Below are positions 40,396 to 50,522 of a stretch of DNA of 64,000 nt, piece after piece. The translations under genes and the position numbers were made by a program. The DNA lies in assembly GCA_902712845.1 (NCBI GenBank), contig LR743504.1:2764001-2828000 (forward strand). Direction: 5' to 3'. Within the stretch, counting starts at the first letter, position 1. Each line of letters begins with the position of its first letter. The stretch is from Methylobacterium bullatum (GTDB lineage: Bacteria; Pseudomonadota; Alphaproteobacteria; Rhizobiales; Beijerinckiaceae). The notes beneath the pieces were generated by a model. That model searched no databases, was not told the origin of the DNA, and was given only the letters and a program-made list of their open reading frames with translations.

Positions 40396-40797
40396 ATGGC
40401 ACCTACTGTCAGACCCACGGTCGCTCAGCCGCTCTCGCCTCATCTCCAGATCTACCGCTGGACCTGGACCATGGCGATGTCGGTGTTCCACCGCGTCACC
40501 GGCACCGCGCTGTACGGCGGCACCGCTCTGGTGGCGATCTGGCTCGTGGCGCTCGCCTCCGGTCCGGCGGCCTATGGCTGGGTTGCGTGGTTCTTCGGCT
40601 CGATCATCGGGAAGCTGGTCCTGTTCGTCTACACTTGGATCCTGATGCACCACATGCTGGGTGGCCTGCGCCATTTCATCTGGGATTTCGGCTACGGCTT
40701 CGACCGCGAGCAGCGCATGGGCCTCGCCCGCGCCACTCTGATCGGCTCCGTGATCCTGACCGTCCTGATCTGGGCCCTCGCCCTCACCTTACGCTGA
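40396..40797 (+). CDS. sdhC: succinate dehydrogenase cytochrome b556 subunit
   Basis: A 133-residue membrane anchor of complex II with three transmembrane helices. The haem-ligand/quinone motif SVFHRVTG and the MHHMLGGLRHFIWD segment before helix 3 are diagnostic. The start at 40396 (MAPTVRPTVAQPLSPHLQIYRW) matches family proteins; the longer in-frame start at 40312 is not supported. It leads the sdhCDAB operon, with 12 bp to sdhD. Confidence 0.97.
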   Translation: MAPTVRPTVAQPLSPHLQIYRWTWTMAMSVFHRVTGTALYGGTALVAIWLVALASGPAAYGWVAWFFGSIIGKLVLFVYTWILMHHMLGGLRHFIWDFGYGFDREQRMGLARATLIGSVILTVLIWALALTLR

Positions 40798-40809
40798 GGA
40801 GCGACCCCC

Positions 40810-41223
40810 ATGGCAGACAACCGTCAGAACACGAACGTGACGATGCGGACACCGCGCGCCCGGGTGAAGGGCCTCGGCGCCTCCGGCCACGGGGCCGGGC
40901 ATTTCTGGCAGCAGCGCCTCACCGCCGCCGCCAACGCCCCGCTTATGCTCGCCTTCGTGGTGATCGTCGCGATGATGGCCAACCGATCCTACCCGGAGGC
41001 GGTCGCGCTGATGTCGCACCCGCTCGTCGCGCTCGTCCTGATCCTCGCCGTGATCTCGGTCACGCTCCACATGAGGATCGGCATGCAGGTCGTCATTGAG
41101 GATTACGTCCACGACAAAGGACTGAAATTCGTGAGCCTATTCGCCAACAACGCCTACGCGGTCGTCGTCGCCGTTGCCTGCCTCTACGCGATCCTGCGCG
41201 TGAGCCTCGGCAAGCTCGTCTGA
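40810..41223 (+). CDS. sdhD: succinate dehydrogenase hydrophobic anchor subunit
   Basis: A 137-residue protein with three transmembrane helices. It shows [28 protein letters not shown], the alphaproteobacterial SdhD N-terminus, and [16 protein letters not shown], containing the haem/quinone-site residues. With SdhC it anchors SdhAB and forms the ubiquinone site. A GAGGAGCGA ribosome site precedes it and sdhA starts 28 bp later. Confidence 0.97.
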   Translation: MADNRQNTNVTMRTPRARVKGLGASGHGAGHFWQQRLTAAANAPLMLAFVVIVAMMANRSYPEAVALMSHPLVALVLILAVISVTLHMRIGMQVVIEDYVHDKGLKFVSLFANNAYAVVVAVACLYAILRVSLGKLV

Positions 41224-41251
41224 CCCGCCCCCGAACCCGAAGGATCTGCCC

Positions 41252-43072
41252 ATGGCCACCAACGGAACCAACGGCAACGGCGCGCCGGCCTATTCCATCA
41301 TCGACCATACGTTCGACGTTGTGATCGTCGGTGCCGGCGGCGCTGGTCTGCGCGCTACCGTGGGCTGCTCGCAGGCCGGCCTGCGTACGGCCTGCATCTC
41401 GAAGGTGTTCCCGACGCGCTCACACACCGTGGCGGCGCAGGGCGGCATCTCGGCTTCCCTCGGCAATATGGGCCCCGACGATTGGCGCTGGCACATGTAC
41501 GACACCGTGAAGGGGTCGGACTGGCTCGGCGATCAGGACGCTATCGAGTATCTCGTGCGCAACGCACCCGCAGCGGTGTACGAGCTCGAACACTGGGGCG
41601 TACCGTTCTCGCGCACCGAGGAAGGCAAAATCTACCAGCGCCCGTTCGGCGGCATGACCACCGATTACGGCAAGGGCACCGCCCAGCGCACCTGCGCGGC
41701 GGCTGACCGCACCGGCCACGCCATGCTCCACACGCTCTATGGCCAGGCGGTGAAGAACCACACCAACTTCTTCATCGAATACTTCGCTCTCGACCTCATC
41801 ATGGACGAGGAGGGCCGCTGTCTGGGCGTCATCGCCATCGATCAGGCCTCGGGTGAGATCCACCGCTTCCGCGCTCAGATGACGATCCTGGCCACCGGTG
41901 GCTACGGCCGCTCTTACTTCTCGGCGACCTCTGCCCATACGTGTACGGGCGACGGAAACGCCATGGTGCTGCGCGCCGGTCTGCCGCTGCAGGACATGGA
42001 ATTCGTGCAGTTCCATCCCACCGGCATCTACGGCGCCGGCTGCCTCATCACCGAAGGCGCACGCGGTGAGGGTGGATACCTGACGAATTCCGAGGGGGAG
42101 CGCTTCATGGAGCGCTACGCTCCCAGCGCCAAGGATCTGGCCTCGCGCGACGTGGTCTCGCGCTCGATGACCATGGAGATTCGTGCCGGCCGCGGCGTTG
42201 GGAAGACGAGCGACCACATCTACCTGCACCTCGACCACCTCGATCCGGCGATCCTGCACCAGCGCCTGCCGGGCATCTCGGAATCCGCCAAGATCTTCGC
42301 GGGCGTCGACGTGACCAAGGAGCCGATCCCGGTCCTGCCGACCGTGCATTACAACATGGGCGGCATCCCCACGAACTATCATGGTGAGGTGCTGACCCTG
42401 AAGAACGGCAATCCAGATACGGTGGTGCCGGGTCTGATGGCTTTGGGCGAAGCGGCTTGCGTCTCCGTGCACGGCGCCAACCGTCTCGGGTCGAATTCGC
42501 TCATCGACCTCGTGGTGTTCGGCCGGGCCGCCGGCCTGCGCTGCGCCGAGATCGTCGAGCCCGGCGCCCGCCAGATGGACCTGCCGAAGGACTCCGCCGA
42601 CAAGGCGCTCGCCCGCCTCGACCGCTTCCGCTACGCGAATGGCGGCACGCCGACGGCGGAGCTGCGCGCCGAGATGCAGAAGACCATGCAGAACAACTGC
42701 GCTGTCTTCCGCACCGGCGAAGTGCTGGAAGAAGGCAAGGCTTTGATTCACAAGGTCTGGCAGGGCGAGGCCGATATCAAGATCACCGACCGCTCTCTGA
42801 TCTGGAACACCGACCTGCTCGAGACCCTGGAATTCGACAACCTGATCGGTCAGGCCGTCGTCACCATGGAATCGGCGGCCAACCGCAAGGAAAGCCGCGG
42901 GGCGCATGCCCGCGAGGACTTCCCCGATCGCGACGACAAGGAGTGGATGAAGCACACCCTGTCCTGGCTCGACGACAAGTCCCAGCAGGTGAATATCGAT
43001 TACCGGCCGGTCCACACCTACACGATGTCAAACGAGATCCAGTACATCGAGCCGAAGGCTCGCGTTTACTAG
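41252..43072 (+). CDS. sdhA: succinate dehydrogenase flavoprotein subunit
   Basis: A 606-residue FAD-binding subunit of complex II that oxidises succinate to fumarate. Visible motifs are the Rossmann [29 protein letters not shown] with the His that carries covalent [26 protein letters not shown] at the active site, and [18 protein letters not shown]. The N-terminus has a short Asn/Gly-rich lead before [10 protein letters not shown]. It is followed by sdhB after 62 bp. Confidence 0.99.
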   Translation: MATNGTNGNGAPAYSIIDHTFDVVIVGAGGAGLRATVGCSQAGLRTACISKVFPTRSHTVAAQGGISASLGNMGPDDWRWHMYDTVKGSDWLGDQDAIEYLVRNAPAAVYELEHWGVPFSRTEEGKIYQRPFGGMTTDYGKGTAQRTCAAADRTGHAMLHTLYGQAVKNHTNFFIEYFALDLIMDEEGRCLGVIAIDQASGEIHRFRAQMTILATGGYGRSYFSATSAHTCTGDGNAMVLRAGLPLQDMEFVQFHPTGIYGAGCLITEGARGEGGYLTNSEGERFMERYAPSAKDLASRDVVSRSMTMEIRAGRGVGKTSDHIYLHLDHLDPAILHQRLPGISESAKIFAGVDVTKEPIPVLPTVHYNMGGIPTNYHGEVLTLKNGNPDTVVPGLMALGEAACVSVHGANRLGSNSLIDLVVFGRAAGLRCAEIVEPGARQMDLPKDSADKALARLDRFRYANGGTPTAELRAEMQKTMQNNCAVFRTGEVLEEGKALIHKVWQGEADIKITDRSLIWNTDLLETLEFDNLIGQAVVTMESAANRKESRGAHAREDFPDRDDKEWMKHTLSWLDDKSQQVNIDYRPVHTYTMSNEIQYIEPKARVY

Positions 43073-43134
43073 GGAAAAGACTGAAACTTCTCCCAACGAT
43101 GGTACTCACGAGACGGATTTAGGCACGCCGAACC

Positions 43135-43938
43135 ATGGCTCAATTCAACCTTCCCAAAAACTCCCAGATCACCGAGGGCAAGTCTTGGCCTCGGCCGACG
43201 GGGGGCAACAACCTCCAGGAGTTCCGGATCTATCGCTGGAACCCTGATGACGGCGCCAACCCGCGCGTTGACGTCTATCAGGTCGACCGCGACGATTGCG
43301 GACCGATGGTCCTCGATGCACTCCTCTGGATCAAGGCCAAGGTCGATTCGACCCTGGTGTTCCGCCGCTCCTGCCGCGAGGGCATCTGCGGCTCCTGCGC
43401 CATGAACATCGAGGGCCAGAACGCCCTCGCCTGCACCATGGGCATCGACGAGTGCCAGGAGCACGCCAAGGGCAAGAAGACCGGCGCGGTGCGGATCTAC
43501 CCACTGCCGCACATGCCGGTGCTGAAGGATCTCGTCCCCGACCTCACAAACTTCTTCGCCCAGCACGCCTCGATCGAGCCCTGGCTCCAGACCGAGACAC
43601 CGGCGCCGGAAGGAGAGTGGAAACAGACTCCGGAGGATCGCGCCCAGCTCGACGGCCTCTACGAGTGCATCCTGTGCGCCTGCTGCACGACGTCCTGTCC
43701 GAGCTATTGGTGGAACGGCGATCGCTTCCTCGGCCCCGCGGCCCTGTTACAGGCCTACCGCTGGCTTATCGACAGCCGCGATGAGAATACCGGCGAACGC
43801 CTCGATGCCCTTCACGATCCGTTCCGGCTCTATCGCTGCCATACGATCATGAACTGCGCCAATGCCTGCCCGAAAAGCCTGAACCCGGCAAAGGCGATCG
43901 CCGAGATCAAGAAGATGATGGTGTCGCGCGAGGTCTGA
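43135..43938 (+). CDS. sdhB: succinate dehydrogenase iron-sulfur subunit
   Basis: A 267-residue subunit that passes electrons from FAD to ubiquinone. The [2Fe-2S] ligands are in [16 protein letters not shown], the [4Fe-4S] ligands in [16 protein letters not shown], and the [3Fe-4S] ligands in [17 protein letters not shown]. It is the last gene of sdhCDAB, with a hairpin terminator just behind it. Confidence 0.99.
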   Translation: MAQFNLPKNSQITEGKSWPRPTGGNNLQEFRIYRWNPDDGANPRVDVYQVDRDDCGPMVLDALLWIKAKVDSTLVFRRSCREGICGSCAMNIEGQNALACTMGIDECQEHAKGKKTGAVRIYPLPHMPVLKDLVPDLTNFFAQHASIEPWLQTETPAPEGEWKQTPEDRAQLDGLYECILCACCTTSCPSYWWNGDRFLGPAALLQAYRWLIDSRDENTGERLDALHDPFRLYRCHTIMNCANACPKSLNPAKAIAEIKKMMVSREV

Positions 43939-43962
43939 AGTGCGATGGCGGACCGGTGTGGA

Positions 43963-43987
43963 AGCCGAGACGTACTGCATCTCGGCT
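43963..43987 (+). terminator. sdh operon terminator
   Basis: An 8-bp stem AGCCGAGA/TCTCGGCT lies 24 bp after the sdhB stop, followed by CCGGCGTTTTCG. It is a moderate intrinsic terminator. Confidence 0.6.
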
Positions 43988-44012
43988 CCGGCGTTTTCGC
44001 CGTTATGGCCGG

Positions 44013-44195
44013 CTACTTCGTAATCTTGACCGAGACTGGATCGCTGGAAGGGAATGTTTCTTCCAGCGCTTCGTCCAGGCGCTCGCTCATTTCGTCCTGA
44101 TGATTTTCCGGATTTGCCTTGTCGCCGGTGGGCGCTCGCTCCGTGCCGCGTTTCTCGTCGGTATCCGACGTGGATATTGGCTTGGGGTCCGACAT
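44013..44195 (-). CDS. small acidic conserved protein
   Basis: A 60-residue highly charged protein starting MSDPKPISTSDTDEKRG and ending SERLDEALEETFPSSDPVSVKITK. The LDEALEETFPASDP-like tail recurs in many short Rhizobiales proteins, so I consider it real although the function is unknown. It is probably unstructured in its first half. It is convergent with sdhB and upstream of nothing obvious. The 214 bp to the next gene show no further feature. Confidence 0.75.
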   Translation of the reverse strand: MSDPKPISTSDTDEKRGTERAPTGDKANPENHQDEMSERLDEALEETFPSSDPVSVKITK

Positions 44196-44409
44196 GGTTG
44201 TCTCCTCTGGCTCATCTTACCGCCACCAGGGGCGGCACATTCACCTTGACCAACGCGAGGAGACGATGCCCGATCCCTTCGGTCGGCGCTGGCATGACGG
44301 TTTGCCGCTCGGCCGGCGGCGTTTACCGTACGTGAGGCGATAACCCGTAGCGTCCCTGTCGCGGCAGGGCAGGACGGGGCCTGAGGCCGGCCGAGGTTCC
44401 GGGCAGGCC

Positions 44410-45654
44410 ATGCATATCGTGATCCTCGCAGAGTTCGCCGTGGCGAGCGGCGGTGCCGAGAAGGTCGCGGTGGAATCCGCGCACGGCCTCGCCAGAGCGG
44501 GACTGGACGTCACCTTCATCCAGGCGATCGAGGGACGAGCGGATCCGCTCCTCGATCACCCCAACATTCGGCGGGTCTGCCTCGGCAATGCCGACATCTG
44601 GAACCGCACCGCCTTGGAAGCGGCACTGTCCGGCATCTGGAGCCGGGATGCCGCCGCCCGTCTGCGCGCCGTGCTCAGCGCCCTCCCGCAACCGGCGGAT
44701 ATCGTCCACCTGCATCAATGGACCCGGAGCTTATCGCCGAGCGTGTTCCCGGTTTTGCTCGGCAGTGGCATTCCTCTGGTAGTGACCCTGCACGATTACT
44801 TCCTGGCCTGTCCCAACGGCGTCTATTACCGCTTCGATCAGGATCGCCCTTGCGTGCTGACGCCGCTCTCCGCCTCCTGCGTCGCGGCTTCTTGCGACCC
44901 GAAAAGCCGATTCCACAAGGTGATCCGGGTCGGGCGGAGCATTGCCCAGAACCGTGCCTTGCGTGGCCACCATCTCCACGTGATTCATGTCTGCGACGCC
45001 AGTATCCGCCGCATGGGTGGGCTTCTCGGCTCCCTGGCCGTCACCCATCATCGTATCGACAATCCCGTGCGTGTGGAGAAGGGTGTGCGGGCCGATCCGG
45101 CGGCAGGGAAAGCCATCGCCTATGTGGGCCGCTTGACCCGCGAGAAAGGCGCAGATCTCGTCGCCGAGGCGGCGCGGGATGCCGGCATGCCGGCGCTCTT
45201 CATCGGCACTGGCCCGCTGGAGGCAGAATTGCGGGCGCAGCCACATGTGGAAATGCTCGGATGGCGATCACCGAACGAGGTATCCGCCATCCTCGTTCAG
45301 CGGGCGAGGGCGCTGGCTGCGCCGTCGCGGTGGTTCGAGACCGGCCCTCTGACCGTCTATGAGGCCCTGGCTGTCGGGCTGCCGGTCGTCGCGTCGGATA
45401 GGTCCGGGGCCGCGGAGAAAGTGATCGACGGCGTCACCGGCTATGTGGTCGCGCCGGAGAGGGCAGCCCTCGCGACGGCGTTCCAAAATCTCGACGTGAT
45501 CAAGGCGGAAACGCTCGGGCGCGCCGCTCACGCCCATTACTGGGATGCTCCCATGTCCATCGACGCCCATGCAGATGCGCTCGGCCACCTCTATCGAAGG
45601 ATCGCGCGAAACGTATCGCCTACACCGACCGGCGTCTTCGGAACGCCAGGATAG
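44410..45654 (+). CDS. GT4-type glycosyltransferase
   Basis: A 414-residue GT-B fold enzyme. The N-terminal half has AEFAVASGGAEKVAVESAHGLA (donor/acceptor cleft glycine loop) and VVTLHDYFLACPNG. The C-terminal half has IAYVGRLTREKGADLVAEAA, and then SRWFETGPLTVYEALAVGLPVVASDRSGAAE, the E-x7-E nucleotide-sugar motif. It probably adds a sugar in polysaccharide or glycolipid synthesis; the substrate is unknown. It stands alone, with no other polysaccharide gene next to it. Confidence 0.88.
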   Translation: MHIVILAEFAVASGGAEKVAVESAHGLARAGLDVTFIQAIEGRADPLLDHPNIRRVCLGNADIWNRTALEAALSGIWSRDAAARLRAVLSALPQPADIVHLHQWTRSLSPSVFPVLLGSGIPLVVTLHDYFLACPNGVYYRFDQDRPCVLTPLSASCVAASCDPKSRFHKVIRVGRSIAQNRALRGHHLHVIHVCDASIRRMGGLLGSLAVTHHRIDNPVRVEKGVRADPAAGKAIAYVGRLTREKGADLVAEAARDAGMPALFIGTGPLEAELRAQPHVEMLGWRSPNEVSAILVQRARALAAPSRWFETGPLTVYEALAVGLPVVASDRSGAAEKVIDGVTGYVVAPERAALATAFQNLDVIKAETLGRAAHAHYWDAPMSIDAHADALGHLYRRIARNVSPTPTGVFGTPG

Positions 45655-45970
45655 CTGTCGTCGCACAAGCCCCGCGCGGTGGTGCTTCGCCGCCCGAATC
45701 CATGGCGCGGAATCATCCTGCCCGCATACATAACACAGTCGCTGACGTGTCATTACTACGTGCCTTTGGTTTGACATCCCTCGATTTGCTTGACGAGACT
45801 GCACGCTCAAACCCTGTCGCCCTCTCGTTGATTGCGAACGAGAGCCCGGATTGCACAGCTTCAGACGGCCACTTGCTCCAAACCCGTCTTGACTCTCATA
45901 TTGCGTCGCAACATATCGATGGTGCGGCGCGCCATTCCGTGTCGCTCCCATTAATTCAGTGAGGACCGAC

Positions 45971-46330
45971 ATGAACGCGCCGACCTATGAGATTCCGGCC
46001 GAATTGCGCGACTTCGCGGAAAAGAGCGTCGATCAGGCTCGCACCGCTGTCACCAGCCTGCTGGGCACGGTGGTGAAATCCGCCGAACAGTTCCAAACCT
46101 CATCGACGACGGTGCATGGGGCGATCCAATCCGTGATCGCCAAGAGCCTCGATCAGGTTCAGACCAACGCGAGCACGACCTTCGACTTCGCCCAGAAGCT
46201 GGTGCGCACCCGCGATCTGAAAGAGGCTTTCGAGCTACAGAGCGAGTTCCTGCGCAGCCAGATCTCAACGCTTCAAGCCCAGGTCAAGGATCTCGGCACT
46301 CTGGCTCAGTCCGCCACCAAAGGCGTCTGA
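45971..46330 (+). CDS. phaP: phasin (polyhydroxyalkanoate granule protein)
   Basis: A 119-residue helical protein starting MNAPTYEIPAELRDFAEKSVDQARTA. It has the phasin pattern (LLGTVVKSAEQFQTS, TTFDFAQKLVRTRDLKEAFELQSEFLRSQ, then LQAQVKDLGTLAQSATKGV), so it should coat PHB granules. The 316 bp upstream hold no gene and probably the promoter; TTGACA-like stretches near 45770-45795 are suggestive only. A phasin-like gene follows. Confidence 0.93.
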   Translation: MNAPTYEIPAELRDFAEKSVDQARTAVTSLLGTVVKSAEQFQTSSTTVHGAIQSVIAKSLDQVQTNASTTFDFAQKLVRTRDLKEAFELQSEFLRSQISTLQAQVKDLGTLAQSATKGV

Positions 46331-46337
46331 TCCTAGC

Positions 46338-46378
46338 CCCTCCGCGCGGACCAGCCCCGTGCCGGTTCGCGCGGAGGG
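46338..46378 (+). terminator. hairpin after phasin gene
   Basis: The arms CCCTCCGCGCG and CGCGCGGAGGG pair over 11 bp, 8 bp after the phasin stop. No U-tract follows. Confidence 0.5.
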
Positions 46379-46465
46379 CATGGACGCGGTAACATGACTC
46401 GGAACACGGGCGCACGCCGGGGCCGGGCCCTGCACGGCCGATTGTGCACGAAGGGGACGCGAATC

Positions 46466-47260
46466 ATGGCCACACGCCGACAAGGACGCTCGATCGGTCG
46501 CGAGGGAAGCAAAGCCGGACAATCGGCGCAACTTTCCGACGCAGAGACGGCTGCGACGACCGCTGACGACTCGGTGCCGGTTTTGCAGACCCCGGCCGTG
46601 GATGATGGGCCGGTCTCAGTATCCACGCCCGACGTCGCTGCCTCCGAGTCTGACGCCTTGCCCGTGCCTGAGACCTTGCCCGTGACCGAGACCTTGCCCG
46701 TGACTGAGACCTTGCCCGTGACTGAGACCTTGATGGAGACCGTGTCTCCGGATGCGCTGTTGACCGGACAGGATGTGGCGGAAGTCCCTCACGCCGTTCC
46801 GGAAACCGCCCCCTCGAGTCACGCCCCGTCTCAGGACAATCCACCTGCCAACGATGTCGTGACCGCAGCCGATGAGGATGAGGCGACGAGCCAAGCTCCT
46901 CCCGGCAACAGCCGGCAAGACGAGAGCGAGGCGGCTGAGGATTCCCTTCTGCCTGCCGAGATCGAAAGCGCCATTGCCTCGGCCCAGAACCTCGCCTCGC
47001 CGCCGACGAACACCGTCACCGTCACCGCCTCGGCGTTGACCGAGATCACGGCCGCCAACGACACGCTGACGACCTATGTCCGCAACGAGAGCATCGCCAC
47101 GTTCGCGCATTGGCGCGCCCTGTCGATGGCGAAGAATCCGGCCGATGTCCTGCGCCTCCAAGTTACCGAGATGCAGCGGGCAGCCGATGCCTCTTTGAGC
47201 TGCATCGCGAGTCTCGCACGCCGGGCAGGGCGCATCGCCGCAACGCTCCGCCGTCCGTGA
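46466..47260 (+). CDS. phasin-like protein with repetitive acidic region
   Basis: A 264-residue protein. The basic start MATRRQGRSIGREGSKAG is followed by a low-complexity acidic middle rich in Thr, Pro, Ala, Asp and Glu, with four hexapeptide repeats of the LPVTET type. The last ~85 residues (ITAANDTLTTYVRNESIATFAHWRAL, LRLQVTEMQRAADASLSC) are helical and resemble the C-terminal half of PHB phasins. I infer a granule-associated role from this and from the adjacent phaP. An in-frame ATG at 46394 would add 24 residues. Confidence 0.72.
   Translation: MATRRQGRSIGREGSKAGQSAQLSDAETAATTADDSVPVLQTPAVDDGPVSVSTPDVAASESDALPVPETLPVTETLPVTETLPVTETLMETVSPDALLTGQDVAEVPHAVPETAPSSHAPSQDNPPANDVVTAADEDEATSQAPPGNSRQDESEAAEDSLLPAEIESAIASAQNLASPPTNTVTVTASALTEITAANDTLTTYVRNESIATFAHWRALSMAKNPADVLRLQVTEMQRAADASLSCIASLARRAGRIAATLRRP
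46656..46727. repeat. four 18-bp tandem repeats in the phasin-like gene
   Basis: Units of the form CCTTGCCCGTGACTGAGA run four times in a row; the first two differ by one or two bases. A truncated fifth unit follows. Confidence 0.85.
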
Positions 47261-47342
47261 CACCCCTCGCGCTGACGCCCCGGCGCGTCTAGATATCCCG
47301 GATTCTGCAGCGGCTCTGCCGCCTGCCACCCGGGAGATCGCG

Positions 47343-48794
47343 ATGTTTCATCGGCCGCTGCTCGCCTGCCTCGTCACGGCGACCATCGTCGTCTCGCCCA
47401 GCGCCCAGGCGCAGATGATGAAGACACCGGAGGCGCATGCACCGGCCAAGGCCGTGCCGAGTTCGAAGGGCGAGGTCGATCTCTCCTTCGCGCCGGTGGT
47501 GAAGCGGGCGGCGCCCTCGGTGGTGAACGTCTACGCCTCACATGTGGAGCAGCGCGGCACATCGCGCAGCGCCATGGACGAATTCATGCGTCGGTTCTTC
47601 GGCGAGCAGGGTTCAGGCCGCGGCCAGGGCATGCCGGGCGAGCGGGCGCAGAAGTCGCTCGGCTCCGGCGTCATCGTCGATGAGTCCGGCCTCGTCATCA
47701 CCAACAACCACGTCATCGACAACATGAACGAAGTTCGTGTCTCGCTCTCCGATCGACGGGAGTTCGAGGCGAGCATCGTCCTGCGCGATCCGCGCACCGA
47801 TCTCGCCGTAATCAAGATCAAGAGCCCCGTCGGCGGGCTCGTACCGATGCCCATGGGCGATTCGGAAGCTCTCGAGGTCGGCGACTTCGTCATGGCGATC
47901 GGCAACCCGTTCGGGGTCGGCCAGACGGTGACGCAAGGCATCGTCTCGGCACTGGCGCGCACCCAGGTCGGTTCCTCCGACTATCAGTTCTTCATCCAGA
48001 CCGATGCCGCGATCAATCCGGGAAATTCCGGCGGTGCACTCGTCGATCTCAAGGGTCGGCTCGTCGGCATCAACACGGCGATCTATTCGCAATCGGGGGG
48101 AAGTCACGGCATCGGCTTCGCCATTCCCACCAGCATGGTCCGCGCCGTGGTCGAGACGGCCAAGGGTGGCGCCACCACCGTGCGTCGCCCCTGGCTCGGG
48201 GCACGGGTGCAGAACGTCACGCCCGACATCGCCGAGAGCATGGGCCTCGACCATCCGACCGGCGTCCTGGTTGCGAGCCTGCAGCCGAAGAGCCCGGCCG
48301 AAGAAGCCGGTCTGAAACGCGGCGACCTGATCCTCACGGTGGACGACAAGGTCGTCGACGATCCGGAAGCCTTCGGCTACCGCTTCGCCCTCAAAGGCAT
48401 CAGCGGAACCGCAAAGTTCGGCATCCTACGCGGCACCACCCGCTCCACCATTTCGGTCAAGCTCGCCTCGGCCCCCGAGACGCGGCCGCGCGACGCGGTG
48501 AAGGTGCGCACGCGCTCGCCCTTCTTCGGGGCCACCCTGGTCAATACCTCGCCGGCCGTGGCCGAGGAGTTGCAGAAGGACTTCGCCAGCGAAGGCGTCG
48601 CGGTGTCGTCCATCGACGAAGGGTCCATGGCAGCCCGCGCCGGCCTCCAGATCGGCGACGTAATCGTCGCCATCAATGGCGCCCCGGTGACCACAACCAA
48701 AGACATCGAGCGCCTGACCCGGTCAAGCTCGGGCATGTGGGAGATTGCGATCAATCGGGGCGGCGCCGTGCTGACCTCGGTGTTTGGTGGGTAG
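47343..48794 (+). CDS. Do/HtrA-family periplasmic serine protease
   Basis: A 483-residue protease-chaperone with a signal peptide (ACLVTATIVVSPSAQA). The triad is His in ITNNHVIDN, Asp in PRTDLAVIKI and Ser in NPGNSGGALVDL. Two PDZ domains follow (GARVQNVTPDIAESMG and FFGATLVNTSPAVAEELQ). It degrades or refolds damaged envelope proteins. The family has several paralogues (DegP, DegQ, MucD), and I cannot decide which from sequence alone. 82 bp separate it from the phasin-like gene. Confidence 0.94.
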   Translation: MFHRPLLACLVTATIVVSPSAQAQMMKTPEAHAPAKAVPSSKGEVDLSFAPVVKRAAPSVVNVYASHVEQRGTSRSAMDEFMRRFFGEQGSGRGQGMPGERAQKSLGSGVIVDESGLVITNNHVIDNMNEVRVSLSDRREFEASIVLRDPRTDLAVIKIKSPVGGLVPMPMGDSEALEVGDFVMAIGNPFGVGQTVTQGIVSALARTQVGSSDYQFFIQTDAAINPGNSGGALVDLKGRLVGINTAIYSQSGGSHGIGFAIPTSMVRAVVETAKGGATTVRRPWLGARVQNVTPDIAESMGLDHPTGVLVASLQPKSPAEEAGLKRGDLILTVDDKVVDDPEAFGYRFALKGISGTAKFGILRGTTRSTISVKLASAPETRPRDAVKVRTRSPFFGATLVNTSPAVAEELQKDFASEGVAVSSIDEGSMAARAGLQIGDVIVAINGAPVTTTKDIERLTRSSSGMWEIAINRGGAVLTSVFGG

Positions 48795-49138
48795 GGTCTG
48801 ACATCGGTTCACGCGGCCGGCATCCGGGGCCATCCGTCCGGATGCGTTCGCGGGAGAGCCAGGCGGATAAGGTCCCGGCCTGGCTCATGCCGAACTCATG
48901 GCGGACGGAGACGACAATAATGCCGTCGCATGGCCGCGCCTGACCATCGACCAAACCCTGTTCATCCTGTTCTCATGGTGAGCCAAAAGGCCGCCCAGAT
49001 GCATCATCCACCGGGCGGACGGGACACTCCTCGCACACGACAAGGAGCATCAACTGCACCGGGGCAGATCCGGCGAAACGCGGGGACGGAGCCATTTGCG
49101 GATTGCGGGATGACGCAGGCCACGTCTTCTATGCGTCG

Positions 49139-50455
49139 ATGTCCGATCTCTTCGCTTCCGCCGGCCTGCAGAACGACGCGCCGCGCCCGCTGGCCGACCG
49201 ACTGCGCCCTCGCTCCCTCGCCGAGGTGGTGGGACAGGAGCACCTGACCGGGCCGGACGGCTCCCTGACCCGGCTTCTCAGCGGGAAATCCTTCGGCTCG
49301 CTCGTGTTCTGGGGGCCGCCGGGCACCGGCAAGACCACGGTAGCGCGTCTCCTGGCCCACGAGACCGATCTCAAGTTCGAGCAGATCTCAGCGATCTTCT
49401 CCGGTATCGCCGACCTGAAGAAGGTCTTCGAAGCGGCGCGCCAGCGCAGGACGATGGGGCAGGGGACGCTGCTCTTCGTGGATGAGATCCACCGCTTCAA
49501 CCGGGCGCAGCTCGACGCTTTCCTTCCCGTCATGGAGGACGGGACCGTGACGCTCGTCGGCGCCACCACCGAAAACCCGTCCTTCGAGCTCAACGCCGCG
49601 CTGCTCTCGCGCGCCCGCGTCCTGCTGTTCCGCTCCCTCGACGATGCAGCCATCGCCAAGCTCTTGGTTCGCGCCGAGGCGTTGACCGGACGGCCGCTGC
49701 CGCTGGACGAAGAAGCGCGCGGCGTCCTCGTCCGCATGGCCGATGGCGATGGGCGCGCCTGCCTGACCCTGGCGGAAGAGGTCTGGCGCTCGGCCAAGCG
49801 CGACGAGATCTTCGATGCCGCGACCCTGCAGGACATCGTCCAGCGCCGGGCGCCGATCTACGACAAGAGCCAGGAAGGTCACTACAACCTCATCAGTGCC
49901 CTGCATAAGACGGTGCGCGGTTCCGACCCCGATGCGGCGCTCTACTATCTCTGCCGCATGCTCGACGGTGGGGAGGACAGGCTGTTCATCGCAAGGCGTC
50001 TCGTGCGCATGGCGGTGGAGGATATCGGGCTCGCCGACCCGCAGGCCCTGGTCGTTGCCACCGCCGCCAAGGATGCGTTCGACTTCCTCGGCTCGCCGGA
50101 GGGTGAACTCGCCCTGGCACAGGTCACCGTCTATCTCGCCTGCGCGCCGAAATCGAACGCGGTCTACAATGCCTACAAGGCGGCAACGCGGGTGGCCAAG
50201 GAGCACGGCTCGTTGCCGCCACCCCGGACCATCCTCAACGGCTCGACCAAGCTCATGCGCAAGATCGGCTACGGCGAGGGCTACCGCTACGATCACGACG
50301 AGCCGGATGCGTTCTCGGGCCAGGATTACTGGCCCGAAGCGCTCGGCCGGCAGCGTTTCTACGAGCCCACCGACCGGGGCATGGAAACCCGCTACGGCGA
50401 CCGCCTCGACCATTGGGAAGCCTTGAGGGAGCAGCGCCGTGACGAGGAGCGCTGA
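49139..50455 (+). CDS. rarA: replication-associated recombination protein A (RarA/MgsA)
   Basis: A 438-residue AAA+ ATPase of the clamp-loader type that acts at stalled replication forks. It has RPRSLAEVVGQEHL, Walker A WGPPGTGKTT (about 55), Walker B LLFVDEIHRFNRAQ, sensor 1 GATTENPSFELN and the C-terminal tetramerisation region beginning GHYNLISALHKTVRGSDPDAALYYL. The start at 49139 (MSDLFASAG) fits the family. The 344 bp upstream, after the protease gene, contain an inverted repeat (48820-48845) and otherwise nothing I recognise. Confidence 0.97.
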   Translation: MSDLFASAGLQNDAPRPLADRLRPRSLAEVVGQEHLTGPDGSLTRLLSGKSFGSLVFWGPPGTGKTTVARLLAHETDLKFEQISAIFSGIADLKKVFEAARQRRTMGQGTLLFVDEIHRFNRAQLDAFLPVMEDGTVTLVGATTENPSFELNAALLSRARVLLFRSLDDAAIAKLLVRAEALTGRPLPLDEEARGVLVRMADGDGRACLTLAEEVWRSAKRDEIFDAATLQDIVQRRAPIYDKSQEGHYNLISALHKTVRGSDPDAALYYLCRMLDGGEDRLFIARRLVRMAVEDIGLADPQALVVATAAKDAFDFLGSPEGELALAQVTVYLACAPKSNAVYNAYKAATRVAKEHGSLPPPRTILNGSTKLMRKIGYGEGYRYDHDEPDAFSGQDYWPEALGRQRFYEPTDRGMETRYGDRLDHWEALREQRRDEER

Positions 50456-50522
50456 TCTCATCGTCCGCTCCTTGATCCCATGATAGGGCGGCGCTCAGTC
50501 ATGCAGAAGGCCAGCCACGACC

